Positions 27,353-38,450 are shown, counted from the stretch's first letter. The stretch is 49,239 nt of DNA from Ignavibacteriota bacterium (GCA_003142575.1 PLMS01000031.1:1-49239); one strand, 5' to 3'. The notes: generated by a model not told the origin, from the letters alone. Numbers and translations: made by a program.

Positions 27353-29335
27353 ATGAAGAACACAATTACAGTAATCCTGACCGTTTTCACTCTTTCAGCA
27401 CAGGCACAGATTCCAACCACTTCTATAGTTGTTGATGCTTCAAACCTTCGAACGAAAATCAATAAAAACATCTACGGACAATTCTCCGAACATTTAGGGA
27501 ATTGTATCTATGGCGGCATTTGGGTCGGAGAGAAATCAAAAATTCCCAACACCAATGGTATTCGGAATGATGTCATTGAGGCATTGAGGAAAATCAAGAC
27601 GCCTGTGCTGCGATGGCCTGGAGGTTGTTTTGCAGATGAATATCACTGGAAAGATGGCATTGGACCTCGTGAGAAACGACCCGCCATGATAAACACCAAC
27701 TGGGGCGGTGTAACAGAAGATAACAGTTTCGGTACGCATGAATTTCTGGAAGTATGCCGACAGATTGGATGCGAACCATACTTCAGTGGAAATGTCGGCA
27801 GCGGTACGGTTCAAGAACTTTCGCAGTGGGTTGAGTATGTCAATTCAGACAATGTCAGTCCAATGACAGAACTTCGGAAAAAGAATGGTCAGGAGAAATC
27901 TTGGGGTGTAAAGTATTGGGGCATCGGTAACGAAAGCTGGGGCTGCGGCGGAAATATGAGGCCGGAATTCTATGCTGATCAGACGAGACGGTATGGAACA
28001 TACATGCGCGATTATGGAAAGAACAAAGTGTTTAGAATTGCCTGCGGCCCATCTGACGATGATTACAATTGGACGGAAGTCTTGATGAAAGATGGAAGCG
28101 GATTCATCAACGGATTGGCACTGCATCATTACTCATTTAATGATGGAAAGACGGCAACAGATTTTGATGAAAAGGGATGGTTTGACATTATGAAGAAATC
28201 GCTGAGAATGGAAGAATTAATATCCAGACACAGTGCAATTATGGATAAATACGATCCACAGAAACGGATTGCGCTCATTGTGGATGAATGGGGAACTTGG
28301 TATGCAGTTGAGCCAGGTACCAACCCCGGTTTTTTGTATCAACAAAACACGATGCGTGATGCGATCACAGCTGCATGCAACTTGAACATCTTCAATAATC
28401 ACTGCGATCGTGTGCGGATGGCAAACATCGCTCAAATTATTAACGTCTTGCAGGCGATGATCCTCACCAAAGACGATAAAATGGTTCTTACACCGACATA
28501 TCATGTGTTCGACATGTTCAAAGTTCATCAGAATGCATTGTATGTGAAGACTACCTTAGAAGCACCAGATTATATACTCGGAGAACAAAAGCTGCCTGCA
28601 GTGAATTCATCTGCATCCATCGATGACCAAGGGAACCTCCACATCTCACTCTGCAACATCGATCCAAGATCCCAGCATCATATTTCATGCAGCTTGAAAA
28701 AATTCACTGTGAAATCAGTATCAGGTCGGATCCTTACTGCAAAAGAAATGAATGCACACAATACTTTTGGCAATCCCTCTATTGTTGCACCAACGAAGTT
28801 CTCTGATGCTACGCTCAGTGCAAAAGGTATAGAAGTCACATTACCTCCAATGTCGGTTGTTGTTCTTGAAGTAAAAGGATCGTGCGAACTAACCCCTTCA
28901 CTTGAACTCAAAGACCCAAAACCTGGCATCAAATACAGTTACTATGAAGGCAACTGGAGTGCTGTACCTTTGTTTGATTCATTGGTCGCTCAACGAACGG
29001 ATGTAATCGATCGGTTCGTACTTCCAGAAAAGAATTCCGGTGAGAACTTCGCAGTTCAATACAATGGTTACATCAAAATCCCGAAGGATGGTTTATATAC
29101 ATTTTATACCAATTCAGACGATGGCACAAACCTGACAATTGATAATAATGTCATAGTGGAAAATGACGGGCTGCACGCGCCACAGGAACAATCAGGCACA
29201 TCCGTCTTAAAAGCAGGTTTCCATGAAATACAGGTGAAATTCTTTCAAGGCGGAGGCGGCAAAGTGCTCGATGTCAGTATTGAAGGACCTGAATTATCGA
29301 AACAAATTATTCCTGCACAATTGCTGTATCATTGA
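27353..29335 (+). CDS. GH51 alpha-L-arabinofuranosidase with C-terminal PA14 domain, exported
   Basis: This 660-aa protein has a short signal peptide ([16 protein letters not shown]). The catalytic domain opens [20 protein letters not shown] and continues [20 protein letters not shown]. The acid/base Glu is in [11 protein letters not shown] near 194 and the nucleophile Glu in VDEWGTWY near 312. A C-terminal beta-sandwich follows, then a PA14-type module at about residues 525-655 ([20 protein letters not shown]). GH51 removes alpha-L-arabinofuranose and rarely acts as an endoglucanase; arabinosylated xyloglucan or arabinoxylan would supply the substrate. The appended PA14 may anchor it to glycan. 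AGAGG sits 8 nt before the start. Confidence 0.93.
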   Translation: MKNTITVILTVFTLSAQAQIPTTSIVVDASNLRTKINKNIYGQFSEHLGNCIYGGIWVGEKSKIPNTNGIRNDVIEALRKIKTPVLRWPGGCFADEYHWKDGIGPREKRPAMINTNWGGVTEDNSFGTHEFLEVCRQIGCEPYFSGNVGSGTVQELSQWVEYVNSDNVSPMTELRKKNGQEKSWGVKYWGIGNESWGCGGNMRPEFYADQTRRYGTYMRDYGKNKVFRIACGPSDDDYNWTEVLMKDGSGFINGLALHHYSFNDGKTATDFDEKGWFDIMKKSLRMEELISRHSAIMDKYDPQKRIALIVDEWGTWYAVEPGTNPGFLYQQNTMRDAITAACNLNIFNNHCDRVRMANIAQIINVLQAMILTKDDKMVLTPTYHVFDMFKVHQNALYVKTTLEAPDYILGEQKLPAVNSSASIDDQGNLHISLCNIDPRSQHHISCSLKKFTVKSVSGRILTAKEMNAHNTFGNPSIVAPTKFSDATLSAKGIEVTLPPMSVVVLEVKGSCELTPSLELKDPKPGIKYSYYEGNWSAVPLFDSLVAQRTDVIDRFVLPEKNSGENFAVQYNGYIKIPKDGLYTFYTNSDDGTNLTIDNNVIVENDGLHAPQEQSGTSVLKAGFHEIQVKFFQGGGGKVLDVSIEGPELSKQIIPAQLLYH

Positions 29336-29348
29336 TGAAAGGTGCGGC

Positions 29349-31733
29349 ATGAAACAGAATAGTATTCAATTTCAATTTTTTATTTTGATAGCACTTGCCT
29401 GCCTGGCGCTTCAATTAGCAGTTTTCCATCCCAACCTTTTCAGCCAAAAGATCCTCGCTTCAAAGGATATTCACTCGAGCAAAACGAATACTAATATATT
29501 ATGGTACAACAAACCTGCAGATCAATGGAATGAAGCACTTCCTATCGGGAACGGACGTTTGGGAGGTATGGTCTTCGGCAAAACGGATTATGAACGCGTT
29601 CAACTGAATGAAAAGTCAATGTGGTCTGGAAGTCGTACCGTGACTGATAAACCGGATGCATACAAATACCTACCGGAAGTTCGCCGTTTGCTATTTGAAG
29701 GGAAATATACAGAAGCACAAAAAATAACCGAACGCGATATGATGACTGAGGGGACATGGAACATGTACCAATCGTTAGGCGATTTGTACTTCAAAATAAA
29801 TTATTCTGGTGAGATATCAGATTACAGGCGTGAATTAAATCTTGATGAAGCAATTGCACGTGTTTCTTACAAAGTAGGTAAGGTAAGTTATAAGAGGGAA
29901 TATTTTTCCAGCCCGGTTGATCAGTCCATTGTCATCCGATTTTCCTGCAGCAAACTAGGTGCTTTGAGTTTATCAGCAAAACTTGCTCGTGCGAAAGATG
30001 CTACAATCATCGCTTCTGGCAACACCATTATCATGAAGGGACAAGTTACAGCTGGTGGCGTAGATGTCGTCGGACTGAATCCCGGTGTGCAGTATGAAGC
30101 TCAGTTAAGAGCGCAGAATGATGGTGGAACAATTTCCGTCAGCGGTGATAGCCTTATCATAGAGAATGCAGACACTCTCACCTTGTATCTCACTGCCGCA
30201 ACCAACTATTGGAGTAAAGATCCACACCTGGTGTGTGATCAAACAATGAAAGATGTTGGCACCAAAAAATTCGGAACGATTGAAAAAGATCACATCACGG
30301 AACACCAACGCCTTTTTCATCGAGTAAAACTCGACTTAGGATCAAACGAAAATACCAATTTGCCAACGGATGGAAGATTGAACGCGTTTAAAAATGGGAA
30401 CGATGATCCTCAATTACTGAGTCTGTATTTTCAATATGGACGGTATCTTCTTATTTGCAGCTCACGGCCAGGCGATCTTCCTGCAAACCTTCAAGGAATC
30501 TGGGCTGATGGACTCACAACGCCATGGAACGACGATTATCATATCAACATTAACATTCAAATGAATTATTGGCCTGCGGAGGTAACCAATCTTGCAGAAT
30601 GCCATCTTCCATTCATCGCACTTGTAGACAGTCTGCGCCGAAGCGGCAGAGTCACAGCAAAGAACATGTATAACAGTCGGGGTTTTGCTGCACACTTCAC
30701 TACCGATGTGTGGTATTGGACAACGGCTACCGGCAAAGCTGAATGGGGCATGTGGCCGATGGGTGCTGCATGGTGCTGTCAGCATTTGTGGGAACATTAT
30801 GCATTTAGTAATGATAAAAAATTCTTGGCGTACGCCTATCCTATTTTAAAAGAGGCTTCGTTATTTTTTGTTGATTACCTCATAAAAGATCCCAAAACAG
30901 GATTTTTGGTTTCAGGACCATCAAGCTCTCCAGAAAATAAATTTATCACAAAAGACGGCGATACATCTAATATTACGATGGGTCCAACTATGGACATGGA
31001 AATTATCTGGGATCTATTCACCAATACGATTGAAGCTTCCAGAATTCTTGGCACCGACAGTGAATTTGGAAATCAGTTGACAAATCTTCGCTCACAGTTG
31101 AGGCCCTTACGCATTGGAAGCGATGGTCGGTTGATGGAATGGACTGAGGAATTTAAGGAAGCGGAACCGGGACACCGCCATATTTCCCACCTCTTCGGAT
31201 TGTATCCAGGCAAACAAATCACAATACGCCAGACTCCTGAATTAGCACAAGCGTCTCGAAAGACCATCGATTATCGCCTTGCACATGGCGGCGGTTACAC
31301 AGGCTGGAGCCGTGCGTGGAATATCAATTTCTTTGCCCGGCTTGAAGATGGCGAAAAAGCGTATGAGAATCTTGCAGTGTTGCTTCAGAAATCTACATTG
31401 CCGAATCTCTTCAACAACGGTCCGCCTTTCCAGATCGACGGGAACTTCGGAAGCACCGCCGGCATTGCCGAGATGCTGCTGCAAAGTCATGCAGGCGAAA
31501 TCCATTTACTCCCCGCTCTCCCGAAAGCATGGCCATCAGGGAGCATCAAGGGATTACGCGCACGAGGCGGATTCGAAGTGGATATAATATGGAAGCAAGG
31601 CAAACTTAAATCTGCCACAATTAAAAGCATAACCGGGACAGTATGTAAAGTGAGATACGGAAACAAAACTACCTCACTGCAAATCAAGCAGGGAAAAGAA
31701 AAGAAACTAAATGAAAAGCTTCAATCTTTTTAA
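29349..31733 (+). CDS. GH95 alpha-L-fucosidase, exported
   Basis: This ~794-aa inverting fucosidase has a hydrophobic signal region ([16 protein letters not shown]). The N-terminal super-sandwich domain carries [20 protein letters not shown]. In the (alpha/alpha)6 barrel the catalytic Asn pair lies in [18 protein letters not shown] near 397-405, the acid Glu in LMEWTEEF near 599 and the Asp in [12 protein letters not shown] near 697, so all catalytic motifs are present. GH95 removes alpha-1,2-L-fucose, the terminal sugar of fucogalacto-xyloglucan side chains, and some members act on alpha-1,2-L-galactose. The ATG at 29349 lies 13 bp after the GH51 stop; an earlier start at 29271 would overlap GH51 and spoil the signal peptide, so I reject it. 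Confidence 0.94.
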   Translation: MKQNSIQFQFFILIALACLALQLAVFHPNLFSQKILASKDIHSSKTNTNILWYNKPADQWNEALPIGNGRLGGMVFGKTDYERVQLNEKSMWSGSRTVTDKPDAYKYLPEVRRLLFEGKYTEAQKITERDMMTEGTWNMYQSLGDLYFKINYSGEISDYRRELNLDEAIARVSYKVGKVSYKREYFSSPVDQSIVIRFSCSKLGALSLSAKLARAKDATIIASGNTIIMKGQVTAGGVDVVGLNPGVQYEAQLRAQNDGGTISVSGDSLIIENADTLTLYLTAATNYWSKDPHLVCDQTMKDVGTKKFGTIEKDHITEHQRLFHRVKLDLGSNENTNLPTDGRLNAFKNGNDDPQLLSLYFQYGRYLLICSSRPGDLPANLQGIWADGLTTPWNDDYHININIQMNYWPAEVTNLAECHLPFIALVDSLRRSGRVTAKNMYNSRGFAAHFTTDVWYWTTATGKAEWGMWPMGAAWCCQHLWEHYAFSNDKKFLAYAYPILKEASLFFVDYLIKDPKTGFLVSGPSSSPENKFITKDGDTSNITMGPTMDMEIIWDLFTNTIEASRILGTDSEFGNQLTNLRSQLRPLRIGSDGRLMEWTEEFKEAEPGHRHISHLFGLYPGKQITIRQTPELAQASRKTIDYRLAHGGGYTGWSRAWNINFFARLEDGEKAYENLAVLLQKSTLPNLFNNGPPFQIDGNFGSTAGIAEMLLQSHAGEIHLLPALPKAWPSGSIKGLRARGGFEVDIIWKQGKLKSATIKSITGTVCKVRYGNKTTSLQIKQGKEKKLNEKLQSF

Positions 31734-31748
31734 GAAGGGATTCTTACA

Positions 31749-34202
31749 ATGAACACATCTTTGTATGGAAACAGGAAGATTATTTTCAGTATTTGTTTTA
31801 TTGCTCTCTCACTTTTTGTTTCAATTTCTTCTGCTGGTTCATCAAACGGAAGCAGAAAGACAGAGAATTTCGGTAAAAGCTGGAAATTCAATTTAGGGGA
31901 TGTATCCAATGCTCAAGAACCAAAGCTGGATGATTCGCAATGGCGCGTACTGGATGTCCCGCACGACTGGAGTATCGAAGGGACGTTCAGCAAAGATTAT
32001 CCGGCATCTCCTGGTGGCGGAGCATTACCAGGTGGCATTGGTTGGTACCGGAAGACATTTACACTTCCACTGTCCGAAAAAGGGCGATTGGCATTCATCG
32101 ATTTTGATGGTGTGTATAGAAACAGCGAAGTTTGGATCAATGGGCACTATCTTGGCACACGTCCGTACGGATATAGTTCTTTTAGATATGAATTAACTCC
32201 TTATCTGAAATATGGAAAAGAATCCAATCTTATTGCAGTCAAAGTCGATAATTCACAACAGCCAAATTCCCGCTGGTACTCCGGTTCGGGGATTTATCGA
32301 AATGTATGGTTAGTGACAACTGAAAAAATATTTGTTGATCACTGGGGCACATATGTGACAACACTAGAAGTGACGGAACAATCCGCAAAGGTAATCGTTC
32401 AAACAAAGATCCGTAATGCATTTCCAAAGGATCAAGCAATTATATTAAAGACTACGGTTTTCAATAAAGAGGGGAAAATAATCACTGCCCTTGAAACAAA
32501 GAATAAATTCCCTAAAGAGTCTGCAATCGAGATTGAACAACATCTTATTGTCACCAATCCCGTATTATGGTCTATTGAGAATCCTTATCTTTATAAAGTC
32601 CTTGCGACCATTATCGTCAATGGAAAAGAACAAGACAATTACGAGACTACACTCGGTATCCGCTCATTCGTTTTCGACATCGACAAAGGATTTGCCTTAA
32701 ATGGTAAGCAGGTGAAAATCAATGGAGTCTGCAACCATCACGACCTCGGCTGTCTTGGTGCGGCAGTCAACCGCCGAGCACTGGAGCGTCAACTTGAAAT
32801 TATGAAGGGAATGGGTGTGAACGGCATCCGGACATCCCATAATCCACCGGCTCCTGAACTTTTAGATTTGTGCGATCAGATGGGCTTTGTCGTGATGGAC
32901 GAGGCATTTGATATGTGGAAAAAGAAAAAAACGGACTTCGACTATTCATTGAATTGGGATCAATGGCACCAGCGCGATTTGGAAGACATGGTTCTCCGGG
33001 ATCGAAATCATCCCAGCATCTTCATTTGGAGTATTGGAAACGAAGTCGTAGAACAATGGGACAAAAAGGACAGCAGCGGCACAATTATCACGAAAGAGTT
33101 GTGCTCGTTGATACGAGCGCTTGACATTACCCGTCCTATTACCTCTAATTGCAATTCCATCGATTCGTTGAATCCAGTGATTCGTGCAGACGCACTCGAT
33201 TTGATCGGATATAGTTACAATCAAAACGAGTATTATAAATTTCATACGACCTATCCCGGCAAAAAACTCATTGGCTCGGAAACGGTCTCTTCTTTAAACT
33301 CACGCGGCTGTTACGATATGCCTTCCGATAGCATTAGACGATGGCCAAGCAGATGGGATCTTCCTGTCCAAAACGCGAACCCTGACCTAACTTGTTCTGC
33401 GTATGACAATTGTAGCGCCCCATGGGGTTCGACACATGAAGAAACCTGGAAGCTGATAAAGAAATATGACTTCATTTCCGGACAATATATCTGGACTGGT
33501 TTCGACTATCTTGGAGAACCTACTCCATACGGTTGGCCTGCACGCAGTTCTTATTTCGGAATCGTAGACTTGGCCGGTTTCCCGAAAGATGCATATTATT
33601 TGTATCAAAGTGAATGGACGCACAAACCGGTTTTGCATGTTTTCCCACATTGGAATTGGAAACAAGGCGACACTGTGGATATATGGGCATACACAAATTG
33701 CGAAGAAGTTGAATTAATGCTGAACGGGAAATCACTTGGAGCCAAGAAAAAGATTGGCGATGATCTTCATCTTATGTGGCGGCTGCCTTACACACCGGGC
33801 ACCTTGAAAGCCATCGGCAGCACTGGAGGGAAAGAAATTCTCACTCAGGAGATCAAGACAGCCGGAACACCGGCAAAAATAGTTCTTGAAGCCGATAGAA
33901 ATATCATTACGGCCGATGGAAAAGATCTTTCTTTTGTCACGGTCAAAGTTTTAGATGCGCAGGGAAATTTCGTGCCGCTTGCAGATAATTTGATTCACTT
34001 CGATATTTCTGGTGAAGGAAAGATCGTCGGCGTTGACAATGGCCTCCAGACAAGCATGGAATCTTTCAAAGCAAACGAGCGGAAAGCATTCCATGGCCTT
34101 TGCCTTGCCGTGATTCAGTCAAATGAAAAAGCCGGTAGGATTACTTTCAAAGCTGCAGCTGACGGTTTGACAGAATCGACAATTGTGATTGAATCAAAAT
34201 AA
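31749..34202 (+). CDS. GH2 beta-galactosidase-like enzyme, exported (second copy)
   Basis: This 817-aa protein has a signal peptide (IIFSICFIALSLFVSISSAG). GH2 domains appear in order: jelly roll (VPHDWSIEGTFSKDYP, GIYRNVWLVTTE), Ig-like, then the barrel with acid/base Glu in WSIGNEVVEQW near 432 and nucleophile Glu in LIGSETVSS near 511. A DUF4982-type segment (EEVELMLNGKSLGAK) and a C-terminal Ig-like region (NIITADGKDLSFVTVKVLD) complete it. It is clearly diverged from the GH2 at 15,092 but shares its domain plan, so two galactosidase-like enzymes may act on different branch positions. It sits 15 bp after GH95, as expected if defucosylation exposes galactose. The stop at 34,202 precedes GH12 by 56 bp. 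Confidence 0.92.
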   Translation: MNTSLYGNRKIIFSICFIALSLFVSISSAGSSNGSRKTENFGKSWKFNLGDVSNAQEPKLDDSQWRVLDVPHDWSIEGTFSKDYPASPGGGALPGGIGWYRKTFTLPLSEKGRLAFIDFDGVYRNSEVWINGHYLGTRPYGYSSFRYELTPYLKYGKESNLIAVKVDNSQQPNSRWYSGSGIYRNVWLVTTEKIFVDHWGTYVTTLEVTEQSAKVIVQTKIRNAFPKDQAIILKTTVFNKEGKIITALETKNKFPKESAIEIEQHLIVTNPVLWSIENPYLYKVLATIIVNGKEQDNYETTLGIRSFVFDIDKGFALNGKQVKINGVCNHHDLGCLGAAVNRRALERQLEIMKGMGVNGIRTSHNPPAPELLDLCDQMGFVVMDEAFDMWKKKKTDFDYSLNWDQWHQRDLEDMVLRDRNHPSIFIWSIGNEVVEQWDKKDSSGTIITKELCSLIRALDITRPITSNCNSIDSLNPVIRADALDLIGYSYNQNEYYKFHTTYPGKKLIGSETVSSLNSRGCYDMPSDSIRRWPSRWDLPVQNANPDLTCSAYDNCSAPWGSTHEETWKLIKKYDFISGQYIWTGFDYLGEPTPYGWPARSSYFGIVDLAGFPKDAYYLYQSEWTHKPVLHVFPHWNWKQGDTVDIWAYTNCEEVELMLNGKSLGAKKKIGDDLHLMWRLPYTPGTLKAIGSTGGKEILTQEIKTAGTPAKIVLEADRNIITADGKDLSFVTVKVLDAQGNFVPLADNLIHFDISGEGKIVGVDNGLQTSMESFKANERKAFHGLCLAVIQSNEKAGRITFKAAADGLTESTIVIESK

Positions 34203-34258
34203 TATTGATCGAAATAAATTATACAAAAGTTCATCATTCAACAAGAAGGAAAATGCGT

Positions 34259-35614
34259 ATGAAAAAGGCATTCTTCATTTATTTAATGATCTTATTGTTC
34301 ACGATGAGCGTGAATGCTCAAATCATCGAAACAACTGGATCGACATCCGTCATGGGCGGAGAATACGAAGTAGCCAATAATGTTTGGGGAGCGACAACTG
34401 CGCAAACGTTGGCTGTGGATACAAGCTCAACATATTTCAAAGTAATTCTCTCTGCACATAACAGTGCCAGTGTGGCGGCTTATCCTTTCATTTGGAAAGG
34501 AAGCCATTGGGGTAACGCAACCACGAAAAATAATCCCATGCCAAAAATGCTTAAAGAAATTGGCACCGCTCCTTTCAGTTGGTCTATCGACACAACGGGA
34601 GTTGCTGGAACATGGGACGCAGCTTTCGAATGCTGGATCGATGATGTACCGGCAAGTACAAGTTATGTGGGCGAATTAATGATTTGGATCAACTACGGTG
34701 GAGGTGCGGGACCCGCCGGCGGAAAAGTTGCAACGGTGAATATTGGCGGCCATACTTGGGATGTCTATTTTTACTTGATGGGCTCTCCCTCATGGAATTA
34801 TATCGCTTATAAGATTACCAGCCCTGTCGATAGTGTAAGTTTAGATCTTAAAGATTTCCTGCACGATGCGTTAACCAGAGGATACTTGAAGACAGAATGG
34901 TATCTTGCCAATATGGAAGCGGGATTTGAAATCTGGCGCAACGGACAAGGGCTTACAACTAAATCATATTCTGCTGATGTCACAACCGGAAACAGCCTTG
35001 ACGAAAATTATCCTCCTGCGCCATTTGCTGTAGTGTATCCACCTAATAATAAATACATAAGCTCACCGGTCTCACTGGGCATACCATTTTCATGGAACGC
35101 ATCTCTTGATCCTAATTCAGATCCGCTTGAGTATATTTTGCATCTTTATGGCCCTAATATAGATACGACAATTGCTCAATTAGATAGTACCTCTTTATAT
35201 TTTGATGGAACCAATTGTCTGCAATACTATACGATATATTACTGGGAAGTTAAAGCGACGGATGGAATTGATACGGTCATAACTACGAAAAATAAATTTA
35301 CAACACCCAGGAAATCAACGGGAGTTAATGAAACAGAACAAATCCCTCATCAATTTTCTCTCAATCAAAATTATCCAAATCCGTTTAACCCACAGACTAT
35401 GATCTCTTATTCGCTGCCGCAAATAAGCAACGTAACATTGAAAGTGTACGATCTTATGGGACGCGAAGTAGCAACTCTTCTTAACAATGAGAAAAAAGCT
35501 GCAGGTAATTACGAAATTTCTTTTAATGCATCGAACCTATCAAGCGGAGTGTATTTCTATAAGCTGCAGGCTGATAGGTTCATAAAGACAAAGCAGATGG
35601 CGTTGATTAAATAA
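34259..35614 (+). CDS. GH12 endo-beta-1,4-glucanase/xyloglucanase with Fn3-like linker and T9SS sorting tail
   Basis: This ~451-aa protein has a signal peptide (AFFIYLMILLFTMSVNAQ). The GH12 jelly roll spans about residues 20-235: EYEVANNVWGATTAQTLAVD, AYPFIWKGSHWGNAT, the nucleophile Glu in GELMIWINYGG near 139, and the acid/base Glu in AGFEIWRNGQGL near 224. A fibronectin-like domain follows (~240-345, PPNNKYISS, FSWNASLDPNSDPLEYIL). The C-terminus is a type-A T9SS signal (QNYPNPFNPQTMISYSL, VYDLMGREV, SGVYFYKLQADR, KTKQMALIK). The enzyme is therefore exported to the cell surface or medium, where GH12 enzymes hydrolyse beta-1,4-glucan or xyloglucan internally. The start is ATG at 34259 (34253 also possible) downstream of AGAAGG. 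It is the only intact endo-acting enzyme seen here, so it probably starts the attack. Confidence 0.92.
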   Translation: MKKAFFIYLMILLFTMSVNAQIIETTGSTSVMGGEYEVANNVWGATTAQTLAVDTSSTYFKVILSAHNSASVAAYPFIWKGSHWGNATTKNNPMPKMLKEIGTAPFSWSIDTTGVAGTWDAAFECWIDDVPASTSYVGELMIWINYGGGAGPAGGKVATVNIGGHTWDVYFYLMGSPSWNYIAYKITSPVDSVSLDLKDFLHDALTRGYLKTEWYLANMEAGFEIWRNGQGLTTKSYSADVTTGNSLDENYPPAPFAVVYPPNNKYISSPVSLGIPFSWNASLDPNSDPLEYILHLYGPNIDTTIAQLDSTSLYFDGTNCLQYYTIYYWEVKATDGIDTVITTKNKFTTPRKSTGVNETEQIPHQFSLNQNYPNPFNPQTMISYSLPQISNVTLKVYDLMGREVATLLNNEKKAAGNYEISFNASNLSSGVYFYKLQADRFIKTKQMALIK

Positions 35615-35795
35615 ATATGGCTCAAGAAATATTGTTCTATTTCTATTTACACACACTGGAAATAACTCTAGGGGTGTGAACATCGATGGAACAGCTTGAA
35701 TTTGAATCCATGCGAAACCGCTAAACAATCCCACGATATGAATATCCTCGCGATGAGCGTGTTTTTGCGCTTGCGATTGCTTATTGCAGTGTTCA

Positions 35796-38450
35796 TTACT
35801 TCAGCAAAATGAGCGTTTTTGTTTTAACAAAATCTCCCGCTTGAATTCGATATAAGTATACACCGCTAGAAAAGTTTGCTGCGTTCCATTCGACAGTATA
35901 GGAACCGGGATCTTTCTGCTGGTTAACAATGACGGCAACTTCTCTGCCGAGGAGATCATAAATCTTCAAGGATACATGATTGGTCCGTTGTATGGAAAAA
36001 GAAATCTTTGTGGATGCGTTAAATGGATTAGGATAATTCTGCTGCAAATTAGTTTGATTCGGGACTGAAGAAAAGACTGGAACCGAGGTAATCCCAATGT
36101 CAGAACCATTGTAGTGAACAACCGTATCGAACTTACTGGGGCTATTTATACCAATACCCTTTCCAGTATCGACCCAAACGATATTGAAAATCTTATTTTG
36201 AGACATAGCGGTAAATGTCCCCTGTCTGGTTCCGATGGTCAGCTGTTTTGAAGAATCATGATAAGTAATTGGGATAACTGAATATTGTCCTTGTTCATAA
36301 TTGTAGTTGTCGTTTTCGTCTTCATATAATGTGAATTGTCCATCCGCACCAGGATAAATTCGCAGTTCGAGTGTATCCGCAGGTTTTTCTGTGGCATACT
36401 GAAGGAATGGACCCATGAGCACAATCGAACCTGCTTTGACGTAAAGCGGTATCGTCTCAAGAGGTGCCAGTGCATCAATAGTCTGGCCGCCCGCAAGGGT
36501 TTCGCCTGTCCAGAAGTCATACCAGATCGTTGATTTCGGGAGATAAACTTTTCGTGTTTTTACAGAGGCGGTCACTGGATTCACGAGAAATGCCGGACCA
36601 AACATGTACTGATCCTGAATGTCATTTATTGCTGCATCCGTTCTGAAATCGAATGCAAGCGCACGCATGACCGTGTACGCTTCGTTAGTCACCTTCCACG
36701 CGAGGGAATAGATATAAGGTAATAGTCGGTACCGCAGGTTATCGTAATTTAGTAAAATTGATTTTGTATTTGCATCCCAGTTATTAGAAAACAATGCACG
36801 CTCGCCTTTTCCATGGATTCTAAATATCGGACAGAAGGTGCCGAATTGGAACCAACGAGTAAACAGTTCTCTGTTCGCAGCCGTGGACCAATCGGGAGAT
36901 GTCCAGTTTAAATGGTACCCTCCAATATCTGACGTCCAGTATGGAATCCCAGAGACACAAGCATTAATCGCCTGCGGCACTTGAATTTTATAAGAACCGA
37001 AGGTACACGTAATATCGGAAGACCAGAGGGTTGCAGCGTTTCGCTGCTGTCCGGCAAATGCCTGACGCACAAGGAAAAATGCCCGCTTCCCTGGGATATC
37101 AGTTCTCCAGTTTTTATAAAGACCGATAGTATGTGTTAAAGAATAGGTATTGAAATAATCGATTCCTTTGCCAAGTGCAAAAGTACTTTTTCTGCGTGCA
37201 TCCAGAAGTCCGCCGTTGTCCGGTTCGCACTGATCTACCCACCATGCATCCCATCCATAAGGAGTAATAAGACTATTATTCACCTGTCTCCAATATATAT
37301 CTCGTGCGCTGGAATTATGAGCATCATAGTATGTATCATAATTATGTGTCATCACATCCTGCCAGGTAATATCAGTCAATCCCCCTGCGTTCTTCAACTC
37401 ATTAAAATTATTTGTTCCACTTGCGAAAACCGGCCAAATCGAAATCATCGCATGAATATTTGCTTTATGTAACGAATCCACCATTGCTTTGGGATTGGGA
37501 TATCGTGTAGGGTTCATCACGTGCGAACCGATTACATCGGGTTCCCAGTAATACCAATCCTGAACGATACAATCAACAGGGATGTGATTGTTTCGGTAAT
37601 TGTCTTTGACGGATAACACTTCGGCCTGACTCTGATACCTATCCTGTGATTGAAATAATCCAAAACTCCATTTGGGAAACATCGGCGCCTGACCTGTGGC
37701 TTCACGATACAGTGCGATGATATGGTCAAATTCCGGACCATAGAAAAAATAATAATCCACCATCGTACCGCTCTCTGATACATATTTGTATTTAGTATTA
37801 CCTGCCTCAGCACCATAAAAATTCGATGCCGAGTAGTTGTCCCACATCAGTCCATACCCTTTGTTGGATAGTAAAACCGGAATTGCACCAGTCATATACT
37901 GTATAGCCATATCCTGATTACGGCCTTTATAATTCATAGATCCGGCATCTGTCGGGTGACAGCCTAATCCAAACAAAGCTTCATCCGCAGGTGATTGATA
38001 AAGTGTTTCACAATTGTATGTATCGATGCCGGCAATGATCGCTGCCGTCATCTTCTTTCCTACAGAATCATCCTCGGCAAGAATTAGAGCGTCATTTAGC
38101 TCAGTATAACGGATCGAATTGGTCGACTTGTTCAATTTTATTTTTAATTTGTCGGTTGAAATAATAATCTCAGTCGAGCTTTCAGTAACTTGAAACTGAG
38201 GTTGAGTTATCCACGAATTCGTTACTACCAATGACGTTTTTGAAGGGAATGCTTCCAATATTGTGTACTGTACTTCAATAATGTCGTCTTTATAGATTTG
38301 GATCTTCATAAAACCCTTATCCAAGGTACACGTAATTCCATCCTGCCCTTTTGCATAAGCCACGATTGAAGCTTCAGCAATATTCATGGCTACACATAAA
38401 CTAATTGTTATGGCTATAAGAGCCGTACACTTTGATGATGTCTTATTCAT
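35796..38450 (-). CDS. GH31 alpha-xylosidase-like enzyme with T9SS C-terminal sorting tail
   Basis: This 884-aa protein has a signal peptide (CTALIAITISLCVAMNIAEA). The N-terminal domain (FGLGCHPTDAGSMNYKGRN) lacks the PA14 insertion of the other GH31. The barrel has nucleophile Asp in AWWVDQCEPD near 405 and acid/base Asp in LWSSDITCTFGS near 478. The closing domain resembles the other GH31 (YMFGPAFLVNPVT, YVKAGSIVLMGP, FTLYEDENDNYNYE). A type-A T9SS signal occupies the last ~80 residues (QNYPNPFNASTKISFSI, IYDLLGREVAVI, SSGVYLYRIQAG, KTKTLILLK). It therefore acts on the cell surface, while its paralogue is probably periplasmic. It is convergent with GH12, separated by 181 bp, and transcribed from its own promoter in 38,451-38,779. 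Confidence 0.92.
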   Translation of the reverse strand: MNKTSSKCTALIAITISLCVAMNIAEASIVAYAKGQDGITCTLDKGFMKIQIYKDDIIEVQYTILEAFPSKTSLVVTNSWITQPQFQVTESSTEIIISTDKLKIKLNKSTNSIRYTELNDALILAEDDSVGKKMTAAIIAGIDTYNCETLYQSPADEALFGLGCHPTDAGSMNYKGRNQDMAIQYMTGAIPVLLSNKGYGLMWDNYSASNFYGAEAGNTKYKYVSESGTMVDYYFFYGPEFDHIIALYREATGQAPMFPKWSFGLFQSQDRYQSQAEVLSVKDNYRNNHIPVDCIVQDWYYWEPDVIGSHVMNPTRYPNPKAMVDSLHKANIHAMISIWPVFASGTNNFNELKNAGGLTDITWQDVMTHNYDTYYDAHNSSARDIYWRQVNNSLITPYGWDAWWVDQCEPDNGGLLDARRKSTFALGKGIDYFNTYSLTHTIGLYKNWRTDIPGKRAFFLVRQAFAGQQRNAATLWSSDITCTFGSYKIQVPQAINACVSGIPYWTSDIGGYHLNWTSPDWSTAANRELFTRWFQFGTFCPIFRIHGKGERALFSNNWDANTKSILLNYDNLRYRLLPYIYSLAWKVTNEAYTVMRALAFDFRTDAAINDIQDQYMFGPAFLVNPVTASVKTRKVYLPKSTIWYDFWTGETLAGGQTIDALAPLETIPLYVKAGSIVLMGPFLQYATEKPADTLELRIYPGADGQFTLYEDENDNYNYEQGQYSVIPITYHDSSKQLTIGTRQGTFTAMSQNKIFNIVWVDTGKGIGINSPSKFDTVVHYNGSDIGITSVPVFSSVPNQTNLQQNYPNPFNASTKISFSIQRTNHVSLKIYDLLGREVAVIVNQQKDPGSYTVEWNAANFSSGVYLYRIQAGDFVKTKTLILLK

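Noticed and set aside
29271-29348. N-terminal extension of GH95
   Set aside because: It overlaps the end of GH51, and the ATG at 29,349 gives a proper signal peptide with an AAAGG site upstream.
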